Below, piece by piece: positions 24,823 to 36,843 of a stretch of 64,000 nucleotides of DNA (its first letter is position 1; each line of letters starts with the position of its first letter). Origin of the DNA: Physcomitrium patens. Its lineage: Eukaryota > Streptophyta > Bryopsida > Funariales > Funariaceae. The notes below the pieces were generated by a model. It did not search any database, was not told the origin of the DNA, and saw only the letters and a program-made list of their open reading frames with translations. Made by a program: the position numbers and the translations under genes. The stretch is taken from assembly GCF_000002425.4 (NCBI RefSeq), contig NC_037262.1:11445243-11509242 (forward strand), given 5' to 3'.

Positions 24823-25655
24823 TCAGTGAAGTCTATGCCACGCCAGATGGTGAAGAGCTGAAGCGGCCAAGAGTGTGGACAGCGCTAGGAGCCCGAAGCC
24901 ACAGAAGCTAGCGATGATGGCCCCTTGTGCATAGTCGCAGAATCTAGTCACGTAGTTGCAAAATGTGGGCCAGTAATGCTGTCCTTGCAAGTTTTGGCCG
25001 TTTCTCGCGATCAAGGCAACAGCCAAAGCTGCTGATGCTGCTGACATCAAAGCACTCGCCGCTACCTGCGAATAAGAACGTCCAAAGGTGAGAATTCTAA
25101 TTTCCCACATATATTTCAGAATTAATAGCTACCATTACAACTCCATTTGCAGGTTCACGACAGGAGAATATCGAGCAACTTCTCTTACAAAGTCCAAAAG
25201 GAATGTTAACCATGCGCTTGGAGAGTAGCTTAGAGGACCCCTCCTGGCAATCAATGCACAGCACGCCACCAAAGTTGCAAGCAAAGCGTACACAAACACC
25301 ACAGCGTTCGCGATAATGAACCATCTGCACCATCGCCAAAACATCAAACAACAGCTTCTCCCAAACAATTCTGGTAATTTAGTAAGGGGAAATTTAAAAT
25401 TTCAAGAAATAGGCTACCATCAAACCATCAAGCTTACTTGTAAGCTGGGTAATCCCTCCACCGACCCCTCACTTCGCCATATCTAGTGAACTCGGTCTGC
25501 GTGGCCAAGAGCATAACTATCACCGCCGCAGCAGTGGCAAAGGCTTGCAACAACCGAAGGAGAAGGTTGAGGCCACTGTGGTAGGAATGGTGATATCCAT
25601 GATGACCATCGACGTAACCTTTCCGTGGAATCACAACCACTGGAGTGTCAGACAT
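24823..25655 (-). CDS. CASP-like (DUF588) four-span membrane protein
   Basis: Three minus-strand exons: 25655-25438, 25324-25189, 25065-24823 (stop). GT-AG borders and phases close to 198 residues, normal for the family. Four hydrophobic spans are visible near residues 30-50, 74-97, 115-138 and 168-190. The hallmark Arg of the first span (LLLRLLQAFATAAAVIVML) and Asp of the third (TFLLDFVAASALMSAASAAL) are both present. The short N-terminus is His/Tyr-rich (HHGYHHSYHSG). Family knowledge: CASP and CASP-like proteins are plasma-membrane scaffolds related to MARVEL proteins; CASPs organise Casparian strips in roots, while roles of CASP-like proteins in plants without endodermis are largely unknown. 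Subgroup 1 is suggested by the C-terminal fourth-span layout but was not tested. Confidence 0.9.
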
Positions 25656-26150
25656 TGTCGGTACTCCTCACAACCTGTTCCGAATTCGTCGCTGGAGCTT
25701 CAAAACACCAGAGCAAACTCAAAACCCACCTAATGCTGAAGTGCGGACAAAAACTCGTGCTGAGAAAGACATCAATCAACTACTCTCCAATACAAGAAAC
25801 TCAATTCTAAACACCGAACTATTCCTCAAAGGTTTCCTAAGAGAATAGAATGCAAGTCCTTCAAAACCTTTCCCTCACCAGAAGCTGATCGATTGTTGCT
25901 GAAACCGCATCATCAAGGAAAGTCCCATGATAATCTACAGTTGACCTGTTGCCGTTGTGGCAGCAGCAGATGCTTTATATATCAGGGCCCACAATAATGT
26001 TCCTCTTGATTCGGTACTAGCCTCCAGCTTGAAGAACACCTATGAACTGATTGAGGGAATTGTCAGGAAATCTGTGATTCTGGAGACGCAAAGCTAAACT
26101 AGTAGCGAGCGTCTCGCTTGAACTCTCCACCCCTGCATTTTTAATTGCCT
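25656..26150 (-). promoter_or_regulatory. Upstream region of the CASP-like gene
   Basis: Non-coding by inspection. TTTATATATC near 25975-25984 is a TATA-like sequence, but its distance from the ATG (about 320 nt) only allows a tentative link. No other element was recognised. Confidence 0.25.
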
Positions 26151-26158
26151 TGGATTCG

Positions 26159-26470
26159 TCATATCGCGTCTCGAGGTAAAGCTGTAAGCAAGTCGGACAA
26201 TGCAGGGAAGAGACACGTATCCATTTCCAGCTCCACGATATTGGTAAATCTCACGCCGTGGTCTGTCATAAACACCAAAACACAGTCAGTGGCTAAAATA
26301 TTGGCCGTTCCAGCTCGATCCGTTGACACAGTCCTCAAATCTAGGTCAAGCATCGACCGTCGTTGCATGGGCTTGGTCGTTCTCGATGCAACGTGTTGCC
26401 TGACAGGTTGAGGTATGTCAGCTGCGTTCTAATTTCGATGTCAACTCAGGTGTAGGTGACAGATTCATCC
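26159..26470 (-). other. ORF with a possible LRR-like remnant
   Basis: The minus strand has a 69-codon open frame ending at 26159. In another minus frame, about 26345-26450, the sequence reads QLTYLNLSGNTLHRERPSPC before a stop, resembling the last leucine-rich repeat and capping Cys of plant LRR receptor proteins. No further repeat was found upstream. This is either a tiny decayed fragment or chance. Confidence 0.2.
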
Positions 26471-28786
26471 GACGACGACGACGAACCTGAAGCAGAGGCT
26501 CGTTTTTAAAACCTAAGAGGGCCACTAAAGGTGTTTCTAGAGTACTGGCCTGCAGTGCCGCTGTCCTGCAGGACAGTAGCTCATAAGTTTCCCATGCCTG
26601 ATCATTCCTGTGATTGAGCTCAGGCTCCTACGATACGGAAGCAATGTTGTAGCATGAATGCATGAATGCCGACCAAACCTGCGAGGTGATTATTTTAACA
26701 AGCCCTCAGGCTTTGTTTTTTTTATATGCAGATGTGGTGAACATGGAGGGTTCACGGTGCAACAGTTCCTCCGCTACCCCCAAAAGCGGTGTTGTCATGA
26801 AATTTATTTAATTCTTTGTCATCGATGTCGTTCAGAAAATATGCTCCCAATTCCTTTGCATGTAACTATAGGGTGTCCCCGGCTCCACACCGTTGGACTG
26901 TGGAATTTCTAAACAGTTGCCACAGCCGTTGATCAGGGGTGTCAGAGGTGGTGTAGAAAGAGTTTGCGAATGAAGCATCGAGGATATAAGGAAGGTGAGC
27001 AACCCTGCATATTCTCTGTAGAAAATGCACCAGCGTCAGGCTGTAGCGGAATAGGTACCCAGCTGCTTTTTAGTATTGGATGAACAGAAAATTTAATGAG
27101 CCTCATTTATCAGAATATTAAATAACTCGTAAATTTTTAATTTTGTCTAAATGCCAATAAATGGTTTTGTGTATGTTTTTAAAATTTATTAGTTTCATTT
27201 TATATCCCTAAATTTTTAACTTTGCACACATCCTTTCAATATTTTAGGGACTCTCAACAAGTGGTTGCCTGCCAATGAGTTGTTCACAAAAATTGAGGCA
27301 TCTATCCAACATGTGTGTCTGTGGGCACCCATGGATGATGGACTGATGAAATTAAAAAAGGTTAGAGTGCAAGTTGGGTACTAGTTTTGCAAATTTACAA
27401 AGTATCAAGGAGTACTAAGATGCAAAAAATAAAACAATTAACGATGTAGGAATTTAATGTAACTAGATATTGAACAATGACTAGTGCTAAACAACCACTA
27501 GAATAAGATCAAATAAAGATAAATATTTGAAATCGGATTTAATCCAAATGTTACTTTGGGTAAATTCAAAAGTTTATATCCATATATATAAATATATACA
27601 TATTTGAACATCAAAGGAGTGAACCCAATGTATTACTAATCATATATTGAAGTCCTTTTAAAATTCTAATATCCACAATGTGTGGATTTGGAAGAAAAAT
27701 AAAATTACTATCTTCATAATTTATCATAATAACATACTACCTGGTCATTTAAGATTTATTCTATTTTTTGATAAAGATATTCTTACTCAAGATTTATTCT
27801 TCATTTCTTTATTTTTTAAAATAATCTTTTTGTAATATATTATTCTTACAGATCATAAAAAGATATATGTCAAAAAGATAAATTTATATTTGCTTCTTTG
27901 AAAAACAGGAACAATTTAGTCTTTTAAATCTTAGAATTATTGGATTGGAAAAATAGTTTGTTGATGCCAAAAACAATCTCTTCTATAGTTGTCAAAATCT
28001 AAAAATAATAACTATTTTATAAAAAAGTAAATTGGCTAAATTCCATAAAGTCAAAATATTTTAGTGCTTTTAATCTAAAGAAATGTAAGAATAGAAAGAT
28101 GACTAGATATAAAAGCAAGGAAGAAGAAAAGAACCAAACAAACCTTTATTTACAAAATAAATTTAAAACTCTTCAACCAACTATCAAGTACAAGCTATCA
28201 AGTTAAAAGTCAAGAATCAAATTCAAGACACCATACCCTGTATATCCTTTTCTATGATCTTATTTAGACTTTGTTGTATTTAAAACGTATTAATTTTTAA
28301 ATAAATCAATACAAAATTTCATAATATCACTTACTTGTTGCTCCTAAGCATAAATAAAAAAACGATGAGAGAAAAAAAAAATTAATTGATTTTAAAAAAA
28401 TTCTTAGGATTGTAATAGTTCTTTGGTTATAGTCTAAAACATAAATTTCTAAATTTTTTCGACACTTAAATTGGTTAAAAATTACATTATTATAATAAAA
28501 AAATGTAAAATATTTTATTTTATAACTAAAAATATGTGCATTTTAAAAAAATAAAATAAAATTCTAATAAGAAAGAATAAAAAAAAACTTAATATCACAT
28601 AAAAAAACTACATCAAAGATATAGAGAAAAAAATGTTTTTTTTAAAAAGAAAAAAAAAATCTAAACCAACTAAAAAGACTTTTAAAAAATATACATAGTA
28701 GATTTGGAGGATCTTGTTTCAAATTTATACAAAAACAAATTCCAAGTAAAAAAAATTATATAAAACTAAGATAATAAATTAAATAA
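26471..28786. other. Intergenic DNA turning AT-rich
   Basis: Up to about 27.05 kb composition is moderate with no recognised exon; beyond that the sequence is AT-rich and gene-free up to the left arm of the inverted repeat. Confidence 0.5.
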
Positions 28787-28833
28787 ATTAATAAAATTAT
28801 ATATAAAAAATCAGCCCTTGTAATAATAGAATA

Positions 28834-28866
<33 letters not shown>

Positions 28867-29428
28867 TGTATTCATTATAATTATTTAAATTATATTATAA
28901 AGTACTTTTAACCAAAAAAATTTGAGGACTAAAGGTACTACATTAATTGATGACATAATTCTATAAAAAAATAAAATTTAACCATATTAATATCCAAGTA
29001 ACTAGATACTATTAACTTGTTACAAAAAAAAAAGTCTTTTTCTACTTCCTAATTTTGTATCTTATTTTATAATTCTTGTGAACATCAAAACATAATATGA
29101 AGACATCTATGCTTTAAATACTTTTAGATATTATAACATTAAAGTTTTTTATTAAACAATATTTTAACAAAAAAATTAAAATTAAAATTAAAAATATATG
29201 TACATTTTATAAAAATATATTTTATAGAATAAATAAATGATTTTAAAAATATATATTTTAAATAATATTTTTCACATAAAAAATTGTAAATTCTAGGAGG
29301 CATTGGAGTGAATCAAAAAATGAAAAATCTCTTAATGTTATCTAATTTTCTTCAAAATCCTATAAATCTTATTTTTCCATAGTTTGAATTATCTAACGTG
29401 GTGATATTATTGGTAATTTCAAAAAATG

Positions 29429-29461
<33 letters not shown>

Positions 29462-30565
29462 AAGTAATAAGTTTCAAAGCCAAAGTATCTTTAAAAAACC
29501 TAAAAGAATTACAATACTAGTGGTTTATGAGATGCCATTAAAAACTCTAAATATAAAATGTATCAAAGAATTTTTCGAAAAATGTGATAGCTTTAAGGAT
29601 GCATTTAAAAAGAAAGAATACAAATGTGTTACCAAAACTTCGATCATATGATCTTGCAATAGAGCTATAAGAAGAAAAAAAAGTCTTCTGGCTAATGTTA
29701 ATCTTCATTCTTGAAATTAAAGAAAACATTTATATTTACAATAATAGTTTTCAATATTTTAATTGTCTTAGAACTAATATAATATATTGACATTGAAAAA
29801 TCTTGCTTTTATTTAAAAGTCTGAATGCTTATTTATATATTAAAAATCAACAAAAAAAACTGGCAATAAAGAACCTAAGATAAGTTATAATATTTTTAAA
29901 GTATAGAATTTACCTAATAAAAAAGACTAACACTTAGTTGAGCCAATTGATTTTGCATTGGACCATAACCAGTAGGACTGAAGTAAAAAAAATCTAAGAT
30001 GGGTTAGACATATCCAATCCAATTAAAAACTAGACACTCAAATTACAACAGAATAATTTAGAACATAGAATTAAAAACAAAAACAAAAAACAAAAACTAT
30101 TTAAGCAAAAAACTAGCTATTATAATCAATTAAAAGTAAAATAAGTATACAGCAAACCAAAGTAGAAGGATCTTTCTTCTCTTCAGTACTTTTGTCAATC
30201 TGATAGAAATCTTATGTCTTATCTAAATTGGTTATTTTAAAACCTAATTGAATACTGTTTTTTTCTTTCTCTTATCATCTTTATATTAATCAAAGCATGG
30301 TTTTTTTTATTTTAACTTATAATTCTCTCCGTTCAAGATTTTGTTCAATTCACATATTTAGTAAAAGTTAATTGTATTGAGATTTTTAGTTAATGGTTTA
30401 GGTTTAAGTTTAACTTCTTTAGAAACTTTCTAGAGTTGACTTCCAATCTTGATCAAACTCTCTAAAGGATTTTGACAAGTCTAAATTACTGAAATTTAGA
30501 TTAGTACATTTAAAATATAAAAAAAAATCTTTTGGCTAATGTTAATCTTAATTTTCAAAATGAAG
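28787..30565. repeat. Left arm of a large inverted repeat
   Basis: This arm of about 1,779 nt matches the reverse complement of 35114-36890. Base 28787 pairs with 36890 and 30529 with 35150. By eye, long blocks are identical, for example the segment around 30360-30530 against 35150-35320, and an identical 60-codon open frame sits at 29547-29729 here and at 35950-36132 on the other strand. Differences seen are mainly in the TA microsatellite and poly-A lengths. The arm is AT-rich and carries no credible gene. Confidence 0.9.
29680..29940. repeat. Diverged direct repeat, copy A
   Basis: Shares a colinear series of motifs with about 30525-30780: TGGCTAATGTTAATCTT, then AAAAATCAAC, GCAATAAAGAA, and AGACTAACACTTAGT/AGACCAACACTTAGT. 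Copy A lies wholly within the inverted-repeat arm. Confidence 0.7.
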
Positions 30566-30780
30566 AGGATATTCATTTTTATACTCGTATATTTGAATTT
30601 TTATTTATCTTGATATTCATATAATATAGTAAAAATATAAATATTTTTTATTTTGAAATTATTCTTTATTTATTCTATTTTAAAAATCAACTAAAAAACT
30701 AGCAATAAAGAATCTAAGGCAAGAATTGACATTTTTAAAGCATAGAATTTATCTATTAAAAAAGACCAACACTTAGTAAT
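30525..30780. repeat. Diverged direct repeat, copy B
   Basis: Partner of copy A. Only its first 40 nt or so lie in the inverted-repeat arm; the rest is in the spacer. The inner breakpoint of the inverted repeat therefore cuts this repeat. Confidence 0.7.
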
Positions 30781-32743
30781 TTTTTATACTAAATAGGTCT
30801 ATGTATGTAGAAAAGATAAAGCATAATAATTTTTGAATTCTTTGATTAATTAAAATCCAAAGGCTTTTAAATTTTAGCAAATCAAATGATTTGAAAGATG
30901 CAGATTCTCAACTTTTCTCTTTCATACAAAGATGTCTTAACTACATGAACTTAAAAAAATTTAGAAGTGAAAACATTTAAATTAAGAAAAAAACAACAGA
31001 TTATAAAATAAAATAAAAAAAACTTTTTAGTTGCATAAAAAATTAATTTTTTAAAAAGAAACTCTAAATAGTTTTTAATAAGTCTTATTTAATACTTAAG
31101 AAAAAAATATAATATGTAATTTTAAATTTAAATTTATTTTTATTTTTTGAAAGCTTGCTTAAGGAAAATTGATTATGAAATTTTAATAATATTTTAAAAA
31201 TTAAACAAAAAAACATGTAGAATATTAAAAAATATTTTGTTTGTCAAAAAATCTTTATAAATTTATAATAGTTACAAAATTGATATTTTTGAAAATTTAA
31301 AATATATTATTATAGCTATTTCATATTTTAAAAAAATCATCTACAAAAATATGATTCAACTATAAATATTAATTAAAAAATTGTTTGCTATTCTTATAGT
31401 ACTATAAACTATTCAAAATATGTTTCAATATATATATTTTTTAGTTATTAGTAAAATTGACAAGTAATTATTTCTTGGGGCTACATGCACACCCTAAGCT
31501 GCTACACATACATCCCAAATTGCTATTTAGACACCCAAAACAACAAAGACTTCTAATTGGTTGATTTGCTAATTTGAATAGCAATGAACAGAGAAGAAGG
31601 AGAGGATATTTGGGACTTGCATTGGGACAAGGAAGAGGGGAAGGAAGTCATATCCAAATCCATTTGTAGGAGATAAGCAAAGCAGCCAATTAGTAGCCTT
31701 GCATGTACTTACACATATAATAGGTGTGTATAATAATTTGAAATGTGAATATAGCTTGAGCCATAATTATAACATGTATTAATAAATATAAAAAATTCTA
31801 TTAATTTAAAATTATTCTTTGTAATATTTTTATTATTAGTATTCAAATAAAGATAGAAAAAGTCTTATTACAAATGATTTGATTAAATAACTTATTGTCA
31901 TTAAGTTTTACATACTTAGAATTGATATGAATATCATGCCAATTTCTATAAATATTCTCAATTAATAAGAAAAATAAAACATAATACCATTAAAAATATA
32001 TACAAAACAATTGATTGAAAAATCATTTGAATTTTTAAAACTTGAGTCATTCACAATTAAATTCTAATTAATTTAGATTATTTTCAGCATTAAGTTTCTA
32101 CCCCCTACAACAATCTATCTACTTCTTTTTGTGCTACATATTAAAATCCTATACTAAATCATGTACAGTCTAGAGAAATCCTCTGCAACAAATTCTAACT
32201 ACACTTAACAACAAAATTGACTACAAACTTGATGAAATCCTTAATTTTTATAAATAAATCAAACAATTCAAGATCTGATCAAAAACATGAATGACTACAG
32301 ATAAGAATTATTTCATGTTGTTGCCTCGTCTTCTACACATGTACACAAGTGAGATGTAGTGAATGCTGGTAGTCCAAGCCAGATCGGCTCATACCTTTAA
32401 ATGTGAAGCATTTAAGATCCAAACATGAACAAAATGATTTCCAAACAATATTGCTATACCTGCTCTTTACGTGAACCATGTATACAAGTAGGTGTACATC
32501 TTGATGGAACCAAAATCCTGTGATGCAATGAATGCACAAACGTGACCCTAGATCTTCCAGCCGACGAGATTCACAAGCACTATCGGAAATCTATTCGCGG
32601 AGCGCAGTAAGCCCAGGGGTGGAAGCCATCGACAGAGGAGCGGAATGCAGTTGCTGCTTGTAGGCAAGAGAGGGCTGGAACTAGACTACCCAGCACTCAA
32701 CTCCAGTGTCGCCGAAGCATAATGCATGTATTGTGCGGTTGCG
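30781..32743. other. Spacer DNA, no gene recognised
   Basis: Mostly AT-rich. A less AT-rich island at about 31480-31725 contains purine-rich stretches but no recognised exon. The final 250 nt before the U6 upstream region are of moderate GC. Confidence 0.5.
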
Positions 32744-32824
32744 AGACTCTCGGGAGGAAACTGGAAGTGCGTGGGTGCGAGCGTTGTTGAAGTGAAAGCA
32801 GGGTGCAGTGGCAGTGATGTGGGA

Positions 32825-32841
32825 GGGGGGGGGGGGGGGGG
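32825..32841 (+). repeat. G17 homopolymer
   Basis: Seventeen consecutive G, preceded by GGGA. It is a potential G-quadruplex site about 340 nt upstream of U6. Confidence 0.95.
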
Positions 32842-33110
32842 TTGCAAAGGGTGTTGGTTTCATGCAGGCAGGCAGGCAGGCAAGTGCGTGAGGATGTGGT
32901 CTGGTATTGTGTGAGGGAGGGAGGCCAACATAGCCGAGGACGATGTGATTCTGCGGTGAGGCGGAGAAGAGGAGAGAAGAGAGGGTGGGGTGGCATGCTG
33001 CATGGTTTAGTGCATGGACGATGTGATTGTGAGTGTGAGTGTGTGGAACGGAAGGGGAAGAGAAGGGGGTGGGAGAAGGAAGGGCAGAGAAAGCCAAAGA
33101 GAGGCAGAGA

Positions 33111-33121
33111 GACCCACATGG
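33111..33121 (+). promoter_or_regulatory. Upstream sequence element (USE) of the U6 gene
   Basis: GACCCACATGG matches the plant snRNA USE consensus RTCCCACATCG at 9 of 11 positions and ends 24 nt before the TATA element. A USE-TATA distance of this size is the one associated with RNA polymerase III transcription of plant U6; Pol II snRNA genes use a spacing about one helical turn longer. Confidence 0.8.
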
Positions 33122-33144
33122 AATGGAGGGAGATGGTGGGGCGG

Positions 33145-33150
33145 GTATAC
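33145..33150 (+). promoter_or_regulatory. TATA element of the U6 gene
   Basis: GTATAC, with its TATA core starting 31 nt upstream of the first transcribed G. This is the standard position in plant U6 promoters. The core is short for a plant snRNA TATA box. Confidence 0.65.
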
Positions 33151-33176
33151 GCAGTGGCGGTGCGGCGAGGAAGTTC

Positions 33177-33196
33177 GTCTCTTCGGAGACATCTGA

Positions 33197-33228
<32 letters not shown>

Positions 33229-33278
33229 GGCCCCTGCGCAAGGATGACACGCACTAATCGAGAAATGGTCTGAATTTT
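33177..33278 (+). ncRNA. U6: U6 spliceosomal snRNA
   Basis: About 102 nt with all U6 landmarks: 5' stem-loop GTCTCTTCGGAGAC, then TAAAATTGGAACGATACAGA containing the ACAGA box that pairs with the 5' splice site, the AGC triad in GATTAGCATGG, the internal stem-loop region CCCCTGCGCAAGGATGACAC and the tail GAGAAATGGTCTG. The 5' stem keeps pairing through compensatory changes relative to the common plant form. A T6 run at 33275-33280 is a Pol III terminator. The promoter has USE and TATA at plant Pol III spacing, so the gene is probably functional. It sits in the spacer of the large inverted repeat. Confidence 0.96.
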
Positions 33279-33280
33279 TT
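33275..33280 (+). terminator. Pol III T-run terminator of U6
   Basis: Six T residues directly after the U6 3' end, with further T-rich sequence behind. Confidence 0.85.
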
Positions 33281-33734
33281 ATTTTTATTTTTAATTTGTG
33301 TCTTCCTGCCTCGCTCGCTCACTCACTCTTCCTGTCATCGTCTTCTTTTGGTCATCGCTGCTTTTGGCTAACATACATGTGAATTTCCATATTCCATGTT
33401 TCTTTTAAGCATCTTCAAATGATGCTTGTAGGTGCATCCTACATTTAAAAAGAATCACTAAACTCATTTGTCTATCTTGATAAAAGATTATAAGATTTTA
33501 TGTTGGAATTTTATTAACCATGTTGTTGTGTATATTTCCATTTGTATTGTTTTGTGGAACCATAGGTTCAAGATTAAGAAATGATGGAGATGAGTCATGA
33601 AGGAGAAGATAGGGCTTTGTAAAAATGGGACATGGCTAGGAGCTTTGGTGTAGCAATAGGATCTCTTGTAGGTCCTTCTACAAATGTTTTTGCTATTCAC
33701 TATCATATGGATGACACTTGAATCAATGATATGT

Positions 33735-34284
33735 TGTTACATACATATACATTTATCTCAATAGTTACTTATATGATTATGTAGGAGTAAATAAGTATAG
33801 ATTAATTTCATAACATCTTCTAGAAAAGCTCTCTAAAGCTTCATAGACTCGGTTTTGACTTCAGATGTATTTATAGGTTAGGAACTTGGCTAACAAGTTA
33901 ACCACGTGTTGGTAGCTTATGGAATAAGTTAACTCCATATAGTAGTTTGTAGAACAAGCTAACTATGTGGCTCATACATAGATAACTTGCCTTGCAAGTT
34001 AAGACATGTGGCTAGCAAAGTCAACACGTTTTGGAGGTCCTATAGGACATCACCACGTAACTCCTAGTTAAGAGTATATATGGAGGCAAGAGTGAAGCCT
34101 TGTTGACTCTTATCAATGTTTTTTTTGTCCTTAGTTTTGTTTCAACACTTTCTAGTCTTCTTGTTTTTGGCAGTAGCCATTCTAGTTTAATATTACATCA
34201 CCTTTTGAGTGACTTTCTAGTTCTCTTCAATGACACAAGAGTATATTCAGGACTTTCTTTTTTCAAGATTCATGTCTTTAACAA
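33735..34284 (+). mobile_element. Solo LTR of the Ty3/gypsy family present at 40.6-46.6 kb
   Basis: Begins TGTTACATACATA and is colinear with the reverse complement of the LTRs at 40.65-41.19 and 46.06-46.60 kb. Shared landmarks include repeated ACAAGTTAA-type blocks, TCCTTAGTTTTGTTTCAA, TAGCCATTCTAGTTTAATAT and GAGTGACTTTCTAGT. It lacks any internal retrotransposon region on either side. It keeps more C and G than the LTRs of the decayed element, so it is probably younger. The right end is approximate (about 34284). Confidence 0.8.
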
Positions 34285-34419
34285 ATATGCATCAAATAAT
34301 TTGGATGTATTGAAAGAATCAAGCAACGTCAAATTTTAAACAAATCTATAAAGCATTTCAAAATCCTAAAACATTAATTCATTTATTTTTTTAAATAATA
34401 TTTGTTTTATTTTTTTAAT

Positions 34420-35110
34420 ATAGTTTTATGAATAATTATTAATAATAGAATAATATAAGTTTAAATATGAAAGATATTCCAACAAAAAAGATATCACTAT
34501 ACTTACCAGATTCTCATTTTGGACAAAATTATCCAAAGTGGTCAAGGAAATATGATTCCCTTTTGGACCTAAGTTTTGACCTACACTCTCCTCAGATAGC
34601 CTTGCATTCATCAATAAAGATATCTCAGCTCCATTATATTTAGCTCTCATCAGATGTGCCTCAACAAAATATCCTTCAGAACTAAAATTACAAGACTTAT
34701 GTTGATCAATCTAATCATATAGAAAGAATTTCACAAAAAACCTCTATTAGGTCATTATTATTGTATATGTATTATACTATGTATAAAATTTCAAATAGCA
34801 CTTAGAAAGAAAATACTCTTCATTATTGCATTTTCGACAATTTATATAAATGTCTAAATTCTCTTTGCCCTTGAATTTGGATAATACAATTTTTGTATCT
34901 CTAATAGTTAATGTCATATTGATTGTTATTTTTTTTTGTATTGGTGTAGATAAATTAAAAGATTGCATTTAAAATTCTCTTAGTTCTGTAGTTGAATATA
35001 TTAGATTCAACACTTTTGTAAATTCTTCTATAATTGAAGAACTTCTTTTTCTTCTTTACTAACAATACTAATTGAATTTGTATCATCTTTACTACCAATA
35101 CTTATATCTT
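34420..35110 (-). pseudogene. Coding-like fragments, possibly retroelement or captured gene remnant
   Basis: On the minus strand, about 35110-34780 carries pieces such as TIRDTKIVLSKFKGKENLD interrupted by stops, loosely resembling a gag N-terminal region. About 34650-34510 reads RAKYNGAEISLLMNARLSEE and ends at a GTAAGT donor-like site. The pieces are less AT-biased in codon choice than the surroundings. No family was recognised. It abuts the inner end of the right inverted-repeat arm. Confidence 0.35.
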
Positions 35111-35113
35111 CTA

Positions 35114-36217
35114 TTTCATTTTGAAAATTAAGATTAACATTAGCCAAAAGATTTTTTTTTATATTTTAAATGTACTAATCTAAATTTCAGTAATTTAGAC
35201 TTGTCAAAATCCTTTAGAGAGTTTGATCAAGATTGGAAGTCAACTCTAGAAAGTTTCTAAAGAAGTTAAACTTAAACCTAAACCATTAACTAAAAATCTC
35301 AATACAATTAACTTTTACTAAATATGTGAATTGAACAAAATCTTGAACGGAGAGAATTATAAGTTAAAATAAAAAAAACCATGCTTTGATTAATATAAAG
35401 ATGATAAGAGAAAGAAAAAAACAGTATTCAATTAGGTTTTAAAATAACCAATTTAGATAAGACATAAGATTTCTATCAGATTGACAAAAGTACTGAAGAG
35501 AAGAAAGATCCTTCTACTTTGGTTTGCTGTATACTTATTTTACTTTTAATTGATTATAATAGCTAGTTTTTTGCTTAAATAGTTTTTGTTTTTTGTTTTT
35601 GTTTTTAATTCTATGTTCTAAATTATTCTGTTGTAATTTGAGTGTCTAGTTTTTAATTGGATTGGATATGTCTAACCCATCTTAGATTTTTTTTACTTCA
35701 GTCCTACTGGTTATGGTCCAATGCAAAATCAATTGGCTCAACTAAGTGTTAGTCTTTTTTATTAGGTAAATTCTATACTTTAAAAATATTATAACTTATC
35801 TTAGGTTCTTTATTGCCAGTTTTTTTTGTTGATTTTTAATATATAAATAAGCATTCAGACTTTTAAATAAAAGCAAGATTTTTCAATGTCAATATATTAT
35901 ATTAGTTCTAAGACAATTAAAATATTGAAAACTATTATTGTAAATATAAATGTTTTCTTTAATTTCAAGAATGAAGATTAACATTAGCCAGAAGACTTTT
36001 TTTTCTTCTTATAGCTCTATTGCAAGATCATATGATCGAAGTTTTGGTAACACATTTGTATTCTTTCTTTTTAAATGCATCCTTAAAGCTATCACATTTT
36101 TCGAAAAATTCTTTGATACATTTTATATTTAGAGTTTTTAATGGCATCTCATAAACCACTAGTATTGTAATTCTTTTAGGTTTTTTAAAGATACTTTGGC
36201 TTTGAAACTTATTACTT

Positions 36218-36250
<33 letters not shown>

Positions 36251-36804
36251 CATTTTTTGAAATTACCAATAATATCACCACGTTAGATAATTCAAACTAT
36301 GGAAAAATAAGATTTATAGGATTTTGAAGAAAATTAGATAACATTAAGAGATTTTTCATTTTTTGATTCACTCCAATGCCTCCTAGAATTTACAATTTTT
36401 TATGTGAAAAATATTATTTAAAATATATATTTTTAAAATCATTTATTTATTCTATAAAATATATTTTTATAAAATGTACATATATTTTTAATTTTAATTT
36501 TAATTTTTTTGTTAAAATATTGTTTAATAAAAAACTTTAATGTTATAATATCTAAAAGTATTTAAAGCATAGATGTCTTCATATTATGTTTTGATGTTCA
36601 CAAGAATTATAAAATAAGATACAAAATTAGGAAGTAGAAAAAGACTTTTTTTTTTGTAACAAGTTAATAGTATCTAGTTACTTGGATATTAATATGGTTA
36701 AATTTTATTTTTTTATAGAATTATGTCATCAATTAATGTAGTACCTTTAGTCCTCAAATTTTTTTGGTTAAAAGTACTTTATAATATAATTTAAATAATT
36801 ATAA

Positions 36805-36843
<39 letters not shown>

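Larger units (their letters stand above)
32744..33173 (+). promoter_or_regulatory. U6 upstream region, duplicated at 37.4 kb
   Basis: GC-richer sequence rich in G and GA on the plus strand, including a G17 run at 32825-32841 and CAGG repeats near 32868-32882. It is colinear with 37384-37853. Long Pro/Ser/His-rich open frames on the minus strand reflect this purine bias and are not genes. Confidence 0.7.

Noticed and set aside
26658-26912. An 84-codon Cys-rich plus-strand frame.
   Set aside because: Cysteines are irregularly spaced, there is no start context or neighbouring exon, and it spans a poly-T tract; chance is likelier.
29547-29729. A 60-codon frame found identically in both inverted-repeat arms (also 35950-36132).
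   Set aside because: Its presence twice follows from the inverted repeat; composition is AT-driven and no domain is visible.
32681-33250. A 189-codon minus-strand frame rich in Pro, Ser and His upstream of U6 (similar frames at 37379-37786).
   Set aside because: It is produced by the G/GA-rich plus strand of the U6 promoter region, runs into the U6 gene itself, and decays freely in the duplicated copy.
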